Below are positions 1 to 5,968 of a stretch of DNA of 5,968 nt, piece by piece; the stretch's first letter is position 1, and the number at the start of each line of letters is the position of its first letter. Source of the stretch: Vulcanimicrobiia bacterium (GTDB taxonomy: Bacteria > Eremiobacterota > Eremiobacteria > Baltobacterales > Baltobacteraceae). The stretch is from contig JAMXLG010000338.1 in the NCBI GenBank assembly GCA_024281135.1, positions 1-5,968 of the forward strand, read 5' to 3'. The translations under genes and the position numbers were made by a program. The notes below the pieces were generated by a model. The model did not search any database, was not told where the DNA came from, and was given only the letters and a program-made list of their open reading frames with translations.

Positions 1-1037
1 TGTTTTCACTGGTCGGCGGCTCCCTTGCCGACCGTGTGGACCGCAAGGCGTTGATGATCGCATGCGATGCAATCCGTTTCCTCGTCATGGCGCTTTTCGC
101 GATTCTGTGGTGGGCGCATGCCTTGACACTATCCGAGATCTATGCGGGCTTGATCGTTATCTCGACCTGTGCCGCCGCATTTCTTGGAGGCCAAGCATCG
201 AGCATTCCGTACATGCTCGGCAAAGAGCGAGCCTCGGCAGCAATTGCTTCACTGACAGCGGCGGAGAACACGAGTAATCTGATTACGCCGGTTATTGGCG
301 GCGCGATCTTCGCTTGGTTTGGACCGCTACCGGCACTCGCGCTAAACGCTTTAACATATTTGGCGTCTCAGCTCTCGCTATCGCGGATCAATACGCTTGG
401 TCCCGACAACCCGCACGGGATGCCCAATCTGCGCGAAGTGGTCAGCGACGTGCGGCTTGGATTTCGCACGCTCTTTTCCGATCCCGGAATGCGCGCGCAA
501 GCGATCCTAGCGTTCTTTATGAACATCTTCGGATGGGGTGCATACGCCGTCGTCATTCCGTTTTTGAAACGCGACTTCAGCGCTACGGATCAGGAGATCG
601 GACTCTTTTGGGGACTCGTCGCGATTGGAAGCCTCGCCGGTTCGACGTTTGCCGTGCGTAATGCGATGCGGTGGCCCTTCGGCCGCGCGATTGCGATCGC
701 ATACACCATCGATGCGCTCGTGTTTCTGCCGATCGTCTTCGTGCACAATCTCTGGGCTGTCGCGTTCTTCTGGGCGGTGACGAGCGGATGCGTCATGTTC
801 GAATTTTCGCAGATCGTCGGCTTTCGTATGCGCGTCACGCCGGAGGCCCAAATCGGGCGCATGATGGGCGCGGTTCGTGTATTCGTATTAGGAGGCATGG
901 CGCCAGGCGTGCTGGCGCTCGGGTGGGTGGCGGATCACCGCGATCCACGCACCGCTATGGCGATCGCTGCATTCGCCTACATGTTCTTCGCGCTCTTCGT
1001 TTGGGTGACGCCGGCTCTGCGCGACGAAACGCGCTAG
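1..1037 (+). CDS. MFS transporter, MFS_3/EntS-like exporter family (5' end missing)
   Basis: Integral membrane protein of the major facilitator superfamily, probably a proton-driven exporter in the inner membrane; the substrate cannot be read from the sequence. The open frame enters from the left edge (first full codon at position 3) and ends at TAG 1035-1037, giving 344 visible residues. The first residues, GGSLADRVDRK, are the MFS loop 2-3 signature (motif A), so TM1 and most of TM2 lie outside the window. The GTG at 36 falls inside this motif and is not the start. Hydrophobic segments follow throughout. The stretch from GGQASSIPYMLGKE through the TPVIGG segment, then a hydrophilic central loop ending in a LGFRTLFSDPGMRA-type segment, resembles the MFS_3 (enterobactin exporter-like) group by my recollection of that family. 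It is convergent with the downstream operon and overlaps its last gene by 4 bases, so it is not co-transcribed with it. Family call fairly sure; substrate unknown. Confidence 0.88.
   Translation, partial: FSLVGGSLADRVDRKALMIACDAIRFLVMALFAILWWAHALTLSEIYAGLIVISTCAAAFLGGQASSIPYMLGKERASAAIASLTAAENTSNLITPVIGGAIFAWFGPLPALALNALTYLASQLSLSRINTLGPDNPHGMPNLREVVSDVRLGFRTLFSDPGMRAQAILAFFMNIFGWGAYAVVIPFLKRDFSATDQEIGLFWGLVAIGSLAGSTFAVRNAMRWPFGRAIAIAYTIDALVFLPIVFVHNLWAVAFFWAVTSGCVMFEFSQIVGFRMRVTPEAQIGRMMGAVRVFVLGGMAPGVLALGWVADHRDPRTAMAIAAFAYMFFALFVWVTPALRDETR
1034..1037. other. CTAG palindrome shared as stop codon by two convergent genes
   Basis: Plus-strand bases 1035-1037 are the TAG of the MFS gene, and minus-strand bases 1036-1034 are the TAG of the deacylase gene. 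The two genes therefore overlap by exactly this tetranucleotide. There is no intergenic room for a terminator, so transcripts from either side must run into the opposite gene's 3' end before they stop. Confidence 0.9.
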
Positions 1038-2611
1038 GCCGGCCGTAGTCGTTTGCCGCGCCGTTTTCCGAGGTAGGTGCCGTCCTTTACGACCATTTCG
1101 CCTTGCTGCATGACCCAATGGATACCGACGGGATGGCGAACCGGATCGCGATAGTCGAGATCGTCGCTGATACGATCGGCCTCGAATGCAACGAGATCAG
1201 CAATACATCCCGAAGCGATCCTGCCTCGATCCGGAATCCGGAAGATCTGCGCAGACAACGATGTCATCTTTTCGATTGCCTTCTCCATCGAAAGCAGACG
1301 CCGTTTTCGCACGTACTCCGCGATGATGCGCGGAAACGTCCCGAATGTGCGCGGATGCGGTTTACCGCCAAAGCCGGGAGGGAGGCCGTCAGTTCCAACA
1401 ACGGTGTATCGATCGGATAAGACGCGTTCCACGTCGCCTTCGTCCATCATAAAGACCACCATCGCTGCGCGCAACTGCTCCGTTCGAAGGATGTGCACGA
1501 GCGCTTCAAATTCGCTGACGCCGAGATGACGAGCAGCTTCGCGCAACGTTTGTCCTTCAAACGCGCCGCTAGCCGTGCCGGATATGAGAATGTTTTCGTA
1601 TCCGGCCATGTGCACGAGGTTCTCGAACGACGAGCGATCGTTTTCGATTTTCGCTTTGAAGCGCGCGAGCGCGAGCGGATCTTCGAGCCGGCGCAGAATC
1701 GCCGCATCGCCGCCTTCGTGTGCTTCAGGCGGGAGCAGCGCTACGAGCATCGTGCTGCCGGCGGTATACGGATAGACGTCTTGATAGATTTCCTGGCCGT
1801 TCGCTCGCGCCGCTGCAATCGCTCGAAGTGAATCTGCCGTCTTGCCCCAATTCTCTTTTCCGGCCGCTTTGTGATGCGAGATCTGCACGCGCACGCCGCC
1901 GCGCCTTCCGATCTCGAGCGCCTCATCCACTGCCTCGAGCAGCGAAGCGCCTTCACTGCGCATATGCGTGGTGTACAGCGTGTTCGGCCGCAGACACGTT
2001 GCCAAGCTTGCGATCTCATCGGTGCCCGCGTATGCTCCCGGCGCGTAGATCAATCCCGACGATAATCCGAACGCACCTGCATCGAGCGACTCTTCCAGCA
2101 ACGATTGCATCATTTCAAGTTCGTTCGCATTCGGCTCACGGTTCTCGGCGCCCATCGCCGCAACCCGAAGCGTCGTATGACCGACGAGTGGGGCGTAATT
2201 CGTAATGTATCCGCGAGCGTCTGCTGCTGCCAGAAACTCGGAAAATGTTGATCCCGAAAACGACGCGTTGGGCATGAGCCGATCTAAGATTCGCTTTAGC
2301 TGGTCGCGACGCGAGGGATTCACGGGCGCTGGGGAGATGCCGCAGTTGCCGACAACCTCAGTCGTGACGCCCTGGAGAATCTTGGTCGTGTCGTCGTCCT
2401 CGAGGAACGGCGCGTTGTCCGCGTGCGAATGTACGTCGATGAAGCCCGGCGCGACCGTGAGTCCCGACGCGTCAACGACATCCCATCCGACGTGATTATC
2501 GCTCGCCGGCCGGACCTCAGCGATCACGCCACCCGAAACGAACACATCACACTTCTGACCTGCAGTACCCGCCCCGTCGACGACGTCACCGCCGGCAATC
2601 ACGAACTTCAT
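1034..2611 (-). CDS. N-acyl-D-amino-acid deacylase (D-aminoacylase family, amidohydrolase superfamily)
   Basis: Cytoplasmic zinc hydrolase predicted to release free D-amino acids from N-acyl-D-amino acids. It has 525 residues from the ATG at 2611, within the family's usual 480-530, and no signal peptide. Visible metal-site motifs: DVHSHAD (H61, H63), VVGNCGISPAP (C90), TTHMRSEG (H216), QISHHKAAGKENWG (H246) and VGTDGLP (D408). The order and spacing of H61/H63/C90/H216/H246 closely follow the ligands I recall for the Alcaligenes D-aminoacylase (67/69/96/220/250). The C-terminal block HPRTFGTFPR...MTSLSAQIF...DRGRIASGCIADLVAF is also family-typical. The ATG is chosen because it overlaps the upstream stop as ATGA and has a strong Shine-Dalgarno site 9 bases upstream; a TTG six codons earlier would place that site inside the gene. 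It is the last gene of the operon. Substrate side-chain preference cannot be read, and a dipeptidase or other amidohydrolase activity remains possible. Confidence 0.9.
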   Translation of the reverse strand: MKFVIAGGDVVDGAGTAGQKCDVFVSGGVIAEVRPASDNHVGWDVVDASGLTVAPGFIDVHSHADNAPFLEDDDTTKILQGVTTEVVGNCGISPAPVNPSRRDQLKRILDRLMPNASFSGSTFSEFLAAADARGYITNYAPLVGHTTLRVAAMGAENREPNANELEMMQSLLEESLDAGAFGLSSGLIYAPGAYAGTDEIASLATCLRPNTLYTTHMRSEGASLLEAVDEALEIGRRGGVRVQISHHKAAGKENWGKTADSLRAIAAARANGQEIYQDVYPYTAGSTMLVALLPPEAHEGGDAAILRRLEDPLALARFKAKIENDRSSFENLVHMAGYENILISGTASGAFEGQTLREAARHLGVSEFEALVHILRTEQLRAAMVVFMMDEGDVERVLSDRYTVVGTDGLPPGFGGKPHPRTFGTFPRIIAEYVRKRRLLSMEKAIEKMTSLSAQIFRIPDRGRIASGCIADLVAFEADRISDDLDYRDPVRHPVGIHWVMQQGEMVVKDGTYLGKRRGKRLRPA

Positions 2612-4218
2612 TGCAACGACCACCTCCAAGCATTCGTATACGGAGTAACGGGCGAAGGCTCAAAGCCATGCAATCCCGTGGTAAAAACCTGGACGCGCTG
2701 AGGCTGGTAGAGTATGACTTCCGGCACATCGGCCTCCAGAAGCTGCTCGAGCCGGGTGTTGTCGCGCTGCACGTCCGTGGGATCGTAGGAGCGCTCTCCC
2801 GCGCTCGCAACCGAATCAACACGAGGGTCGCAGAGACGTGAGATATCGAAGCCCACCGGCGGCCGCTCGGGGCAGAGATAGAGAAAGGCGAGATCTCCGT
2901 CGCCACTGACGGTGATCAAGAGATACGCGAGCGAAAAATTTCCTGCGAAGACCGGTCCGCCCGCCGCTGCAGGCGCTTTATACAATGCGTTCGCGTAACT
3001 GCGCACCGCAACATCGATGCCAACGCTGCGCAACTGAGCCTGAATCAACGCAGTAACTGCGCTCGACATCGGTTGTTCGGGACTCGTCGTCAGCGTGAGC
3101 GACAAGCGTTGGCCGTTCTTTCTACGCATGCCGTCCGGCCCCGTGCGCCAACCAGCCGCGTCTAGTAATGCTCGCGCGCGAGCCGGATCGTAAGGCGGGT
3201 TCTGGTCGCTGATGTTCGAGGCAACGTGTAGGCTTATTGCCCGCCCATTGGCCGCAAGATATGCGCCGTGCGAACCACGGTCTACGATGAACGCGGAATT
3301 AATCGCGCGCGCAATGGCGGAACGAACGCGTGGATCTGCCGTCGGTCCGTTCTGAGTGTTCATCACGACGGCTCCCATTCCACTGACGGGCGTCAACTGC
3401 ACGTGTACGCCGGGAATCGTGCGCGCTTGCGGATAGAGTGCCGGGTCGACATAAAACGCCGCATCGATTTCGCCAGTACGAAGCTGGTTGAGCATGGTCG
3501 TACTGTCTGAAACGAAGTCGATCCTCAGCTGTTTGATCGCCGGAGCACCGCGGAAATAGCCGGGACTCGCTTGCAGCTCGAGATGATCTCCATGCACCCA
3601 GTCCACTACGCGGTATGGGCCGGATCCGATTGGTCGGTCGTTGAAGTCGATATGATCGAGGCTCGGATATTTCGCGAGCAGATGCTCGGGCATGATTGCA
3701 TAGTTGCCGTCCGGTGCAAGAAATCCGGCGATGACATCGCGAGACGGGCGCTTCAACGTCAATTTCAACGTGTAATCGTCGGGCGCCGCAATAGAAACGA
3801 TATCGTCGTAGCCATATCGGCTGGGAATCGACGTCTTTGGATTGAGAATCGCCTTAAACGTGAACACGCAATCGCGCGCGGTCAACTTGGCGCCGTCTTG
3901 CCAGCGCACATCGTGACGCAAGTGATAGGTGATATGCAACCCGTCGCGCGAGATTCCGCCGTTTGCGAGTGACGGCACGACGGTTGCGACGTCGGGAACG
4001 GGCTCACCGCTCGTTCCGTCGGTGACGAGATACGAGTAGATGAGGCTACCCACCATCGCGTCCGTGGGTCCCTCAAGCAAGAGCGTATTCAAGTTCTGCG
4101 GCTCGGACGGTTCGGCGATTACCAACGTGTCGCCGGTTGGTGATGTCGTGCTCTTACTGCACGCCGTGAGCGCGCATACCACCGCTATCGCCACCGCAGC
4201 CGCGATTCGCGATAGCAT
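2608..4218 (-). CDS. ABC transporter substrate-binding lipoprotein, family 5 (peptide-type, SBP_bac_5)
   Basis: Periplasmic or surface-anchored solute receptor of the DppA/OppA type, 536 residues, normal for the family. The N-terminus is a lipoprotein signal: R4, a hydrophobic core and the lipobox L17-T18-A19-C20, with the lipidated Cys followed by a Ser/Thr-rich linker. Family landmarks are a mature start TLVIAEPSEPQNLN, the segment RDGLHITYHLRHDVRWQDGA followed by KLTARDCVFTF (about 91-121), NDRPIGSGPYRVVDW (about 193-207), the DPRVRSAIARAIN block, and a C-terminal PEVILYQPQRVQVF segment. Such receptors bind di- or oligopeptides, but also nickel, glycosides or other solutes, so the ligand is inferred only from the neighbours. 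The ATG overlaps the last base of the upstream stop (TAATG), with GAGG seven bases before it. No permease or ATPase gene lies in the window; they may be upstream of the CocE gene or elsewhere. Family call firm, peptide ligand likely. Confidence 0.92.
   Translation of the reverse strand: MLSRIAAAVAIAVVCALTACSKSTTSPTGDTLVIAEPSEPQNLNTLLLEGPTDAMVGSLIYSYLVTDGTSGEPVPDVATVVPSLANGGISRDGLHITYHLRHDVRWQDGAKLTARDCVFTFKAILNPKTSIPSRYGYDDIVSIAAPDDYTLKLTLKRPSRDVIAGFLAPDGNYAIMPEHLLAKYPSLDHIDFNDRPIGSGPYRVVDWVHGDHLELQASPGYFRGAPAIKQLRIDFVSDSTTMLNQLRTGEIDAAFYVDPALYPQARTIPGVHVQLTPVSGMGAVVMNTQNGPTADPRVRSAIARAINSAFIVDRGSHGAYLAANGRAISLHVASNISDQNPPYDPARARALLDAAGWRTGPDGMRRKNGQRLSLTLTTSPEQPMSSAVTALIQAQLRSVGIDVAVRSYANALYKAPAAAGGPVFAGNFSLAYLLITVSGDGDLAFLYLCPERPPVGFDISRLCDPRVDSVASAGERSYDPTDVQRDNTRLEQLLEADVPEVILYQPQRVQVFTTGLHGFEPSPVTPYTNAWRWSLQ
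2621..2627 (-). promoter_or_regulatory. Shine-Dalgarno site for the D-aminoacylase gene
   Basis: The minus strand reads GGAGGTG here, nine bases before the ATG at 2611-2609. It is the strongest ribosome-binding site among the three start sites visible in the window. It lies within the last codons of the substrate-binding protein gene and decides the start of the deacylase: the alternative TTG at 2629 would overlap it. The strong site together with the ATGA stop/start overlap suggests both coupled and independent initiation. Confidence 0.8.
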
Positions 4219-5633
4219 TAGAATGCCTCGTAGGCGGCGACGGCGATCTCGCCGAGCAGTCCGCCCGCATCTTCGATCGACGCCGGCACATTGGTCGCGA
4301 AGGCTGCGAACGCAAGCTCCGAACCGTGCTTGGTCGTCATATAGCCCGCCAATGCCTTTGCGGTGACCATCGCGCCGCCCGTAATTTTATCTTCGTATCC
4401 CATCGTACCGGTGTTTGCTCGAATGGCTCGCGCGGCGGCGGCGCTGCTCCCTGCCTGGACGTCGTGCAGCGTTCCGTCACAACCGAGTACCGGTAATCCT
4501 TGTTCGAACGCATCTGCAAACGGTAAACGCCGAATGCCTGCGAGAAACCGGCACATGAATCGTGGTGTAAACGTACCGGCGGCGCCGCAGCCGTCGCCCT
4601 GATACACGCCTTCTTCCGCAATCCCGAGCGTGTCGATCAGCTTTTGGCTTGCGCCGAACGACACAACACGAGGGAGCATCTCGGCGTGGAGATTTTGACT
4701 GACCTTCAAGACGATTTTCACAGCCTCACGCAGCGGTGGAGATCGATGCAACGCGACGACTCCTGCATCTTCATATGACGACGCCGCAGAAGCCTTGGGA
4801 GCGACGTCTATATGTACTCCGCGCGCAGAAAGTGCATGCGCCAACGCCGACACCGCAAATGCCGCAGGATCGGGAACGATGTACTTTCCACGAACGGTGC
4901 GCTCGGATGGAACACCGCCTACGAGCTCAACAACGCGGGAGTGCGTGTTTCGCGAGCGGTCAACGAGCCTCAGATTCGCAGGCGAATCGGCCGCGGCGGT
5001 GACAAGCTGATTCTCGAAACGAACGTACGGCGTCCGCGGATTCACCATAATCGCAACCGGATCGCCTTCGTGTTTGCCGCCGATGAATGTGAGATCTACG
5101 AGATTGTCATTCACGGCAATGGACGAAATCATGACACCCGTTCCGGGCTCCGGTCCCGCGTCGGGAAACGCTGCGAGATCGACTTTCACCGTACCTCGAA
5201 CCCGCCGGATTCCGGCGCGTTCGACCTGCTCCGCAAGGTTATCGATGACGAGCAGCGGATTGCGCTCCACGACGCCGGTGTCGAAGCCTTCACCTGCGAG
5301 CGAGTGATCGTAGTGACAGAAATCGAGTTCATCGCGCTCGTTAATGCGTCCGGAAAGATTCGGATCGCCGGATGCGACCAGCACGAGGTCGCCGTGAAGC
5401 GTACCCTGCGCGTCGATCTCACCTGTGCGCACGACGCGCGTTTCGAAACGATGGTCTTCGCCTAATGCGTGCAGGGCGGCGGCGCAAGTTAGAACCTTCG
5501 TCGTTGAGGCGCCGGCAAAGAGCAAGTCACTCGCGTGCTCGTAGATGAATCGATCGGCTCGCACATCGTAGAACGCCATGCCGAGTTGCGATCGTCTAAG
5601 CAGCGGACGCGACAGAATATCATCGACACTCAC
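4218..5633 (-). CDS. Peptidase S13 / PBP4-like D-Ala-D-Ala carboxypeptidase homologue, no signal peptide
   Basis: Serine DD-peptidase family protein of 471 residues (DacB/PBP4 type), a family that cleaves D-Ala-D-Ala ends or cross-links of peptidoglycan peptides. The family layout is clear: N-terminal LGMAFYDVRADRFIYEHAS; the active-site box GASTTK (S43, K46); GDLVLVASGDPNLSG (81-95), typical just after the first catalytic segment; a long insert region; SQN (S312-N314) in KVSQNLHAEML for the second box; DGCG (347-350) where many members have DGSG; LPVLGCDGTL (380-389); and NTGT (407-410) for the KTG box, followed by KALAGYMTT. Two oddities stand out: the KTG lysine is Asn, and there is no signal peptide. 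An in-frame TGA three codons before the GTG start excludes an N-terminal extension, so the product should be cytoplasmic. The GTG overlaps the upstream stop as GTGA. Family membership is firm; whether it is an active DD-peptidase, an aminopeptidase or an esterase-like relative is open. Confidence 0.87.
   Translation of the reverse strand: MSVDDILSRPLLRRSQLGMAFYDVRADRFIYEHASDLLFAGASTTKVLTCAAALHALGEDHRFETRVVRTGEIDAQGTLHGDLVLVASGDPNLSGRINERDELDFCHYDHSLAGEGFDTGVVERNPLLVIDNLAEQVERAGIRRVRGTVKVDLAAFPDAGPEPGTGVMISSIAVNDNLVDLTFIGGKHEGDPVAIMVNPRTPYVRFENQLVTAAADSPANLRLVDRSRNTHSRVVELVGGVPSERTVRGKYIVPDPAAFAVSALAHALSARGVHIDVAPKASAASSYEDAGVVALHRSPPLREAVKIVLKVSQNLHAEMLPRVVSFGASQKLIDTLGIAEEGVYQGDGCGAAGTFTPRFMCRFLAGIRRLPFADAFEQGLPVLGCDGTLHDVQAGSSAAAARAIRANTGTMGYEDKITGGAMVTAKALAGYMTTKHGSELAFAAFATNVPASIEDAGGLLGEIAVAAYEAF
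4226..4229 (-). promoter_or_regulatory. Shine-Dalgarno site for the substrate-binding protein gene
   Basis: The minus strand has GAGG seven bases before the ATG at 4218-4216, inside the last codons of the S13 gene. With the TAATG stop/start junction it supports this start and indicates reinitiation coupled to translation of the upstream gene. Confidence 0.6.
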
Positions 5634-5968
5634 TTGCTTTCACCGATCCATGGAGCGAGTTCGGCGTCGGAGAGACGTTGCGCAGTTGTCACATCGCCGA
5701 ACGGAAGCACGATGAAGCTTGCGTGCGGAGCGGCGTGGTGCACCGTAACCGTGGCCGGGCGCGCATCAGTTGCCGTCTCGAGCGACACGTCACCGCCTGA
5801 ATTGTAATTCTTCTGCGTGTAGGGCGAATTCGGGCACGATGCGACCAAACGAATCCGGCTGTACTTTTCCAGCCGCCTCGAAACAAACGGCAGCCGTTTG
5901 AAGACATATTCTTCCACCCGTCCTGACGTGACGTTTTCCGCCGACAGGAACGAATGCCGGTATCGCGC
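5630..5968 (-). CDS. CocE/NonD family hydrolase, C-terminal beta-sandwich domain (5' end missing)
   Basis: Only the last 112 residues are in the window; the frame stays open to the right edge and ends at TGA 5632-5630. The visible part resembles the C-terminal jelly-roll domain of X-Pro dipeptidyl-peptidases (S15), cocaine esterase and alpha-amino-acid ester hydrolases: RYRHSFLSAENVTSGRVEEY, then LEKYSRIRLVASCPNSP at the position of the family's kGHRIRL-i-s-n-p motif, QKNYNSGGD, and a VTVHHAAPHASFIVLPFG segment like the conserved closing strand (a-v-v-H...S-L-LP). The GTG at 5917 lies within this domain and is not the start. The alpha/beta-hydrolase catalytic part is not visible, so peptidase, esterase and acylase activities cannot be told apart, nor can the presence of a signal peptide. 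It is the first visible gene of the operon and overlaps the S13 gene by 4 bases. Recognised from motif pattern only, so moderately sure. Confidence 0.72.
   Translation of the reverse strand, partial: ARYRHSFLSAENVTSGRVEEYVFKRLPFVSRRLEKYSRIRLVASCPNSPYTQKNYNSGGDVSLETATDARPATVTVHHAAPHASFIVLPFGDVTTAQRLSDAELAPWIGESK
5640..5644 (-). promoter_or_regulatory. Probable ribosome-binding site for the S13 gene
   Basis: The minus strand reads GGTGA six bases before the GTG at 5633-5631, a partial match to the 5' part of the anti-Shine-Dalgarno complement. It contains the in-frame TGA that bounds the S13 reading frame. It is weaker than the site before the deacylase gene, so expression probably depends mainly on coupling to the upstream gene through the GTGA overlap. 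Confidence 0.45.

Noticed and set aside
36..38. GTG as the start of the MFS gene
   Set aside because: The frame is open to the left edge, and the residues before this codon (GGSLADR) belong to the MFS motif A, so the gene starts outside the window.
507..898. Minus-strand open frames of about 100 codons opposite the MFS gene
   Set aside because: They overlap each other in different frames and lie within a gene with clear MFS motifs. Their products are hydrophilic and unlike any family I recognise.
1037..1044. GGCCGGCC palindrome just after the MFS stop, considered as a terminator hairpin
   Set aside because: A perfect 8-base palindrome has no loop, no longer stem surrounds it and no T-run follows on either strand, so it is not a credible intrinsic terminator.
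1720..2205. Plus-strand 161-codon open frame opposite the deacylase gene
   Set aside because: Antisense to the conserved zinc-site region of the deacylase. The product is Arg/Ser/Pro-rich low-complexity sequence without family resemblance.
2612..2629. Longer deacylase form starting at TTG 2629
   Set aside because: It adds six residues (MEVVVA) encoded by the Shine-Dalgarno region itself. The ATG at 2611 overlaps the upstream stop and starts right at the family's usual first beta strand.
4812..5465. Plus-strand 217-codon open frame opposite the S13 gene
   Set aside because: It lies wholly antisense to a gene with clear family motifs. Its translation is rich in Arg and His with no recognisable domain, as expected of a shadow frame in G+C-rich coding DNA.

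Overview
The window is gene-dense bacterial DNA of moderately high G+C (about 55-62% in the lines I counted by hand). It contains essentially no non-coding sequence. I see no rRNA, tRNA, CRISPR array, insertion sequence or long repeat, and no gap of 300 bases without a gene. Nothing fixes the lineage. The GTG start, Shine-Dalgarno sites and lipobox lipoprotein signal indicate a bacterium. An under-sampled soil-type phylum would fit, but that is only a guess.

Layout. On the + strand, positions 1-1037 carry the 3' part of an MFS exporter-like gene whose beginning lies left of the window. The rest is one minus-strand transcription unit running right to left through four genes: (1) the C-terminal end of a CocE/NonD (X-Pro dipeptidyl-peptidase/acyl hydrolase-like) protein, 5968-5630, whose catalytic part lies beyond the window; (2) a peptidase S13 / PBP4-like D-Ala-D-Ala carboxypeptidase homologue, 5633-4218; (3) a family-5 peptide-type ABC substrate-binding lipoprotein, 4218-2608; (4) an N-acyl-D-amino-acid deacylase (D-aminoacylase family amidohydrolase), 2611-1034. 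Successive genes overlap by 4, 1 and 4 bases (GTGA, TAATG, ATGA), so translational coupling and a shared mRNA are very likely. The operon's promoter is outside the window. Its last gene meets the MFS gene tail to tail, and one CTAG palindrome supplies both stop codons.

How the genes may work together (inference). The lipoprotein would capture a peptide outside the membrane. The S13 homologue and the D-aminoacylase both lack export signals and would act in the cytoplasm, with the CocE/NonD hydrolase as a further peptide, ester or acyl hydrolase. Together they look like a scavenging or detoxification pathway for peptides or acylated compounds containing D-amino acids, such as muropeptide fragments, non-ribosomal peptides or possibly beta-lactam-type molecules. 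The most unusual protein is the S13 homologue: it provably has no signal peptide in this sequence, and its KTG box reads NTG.
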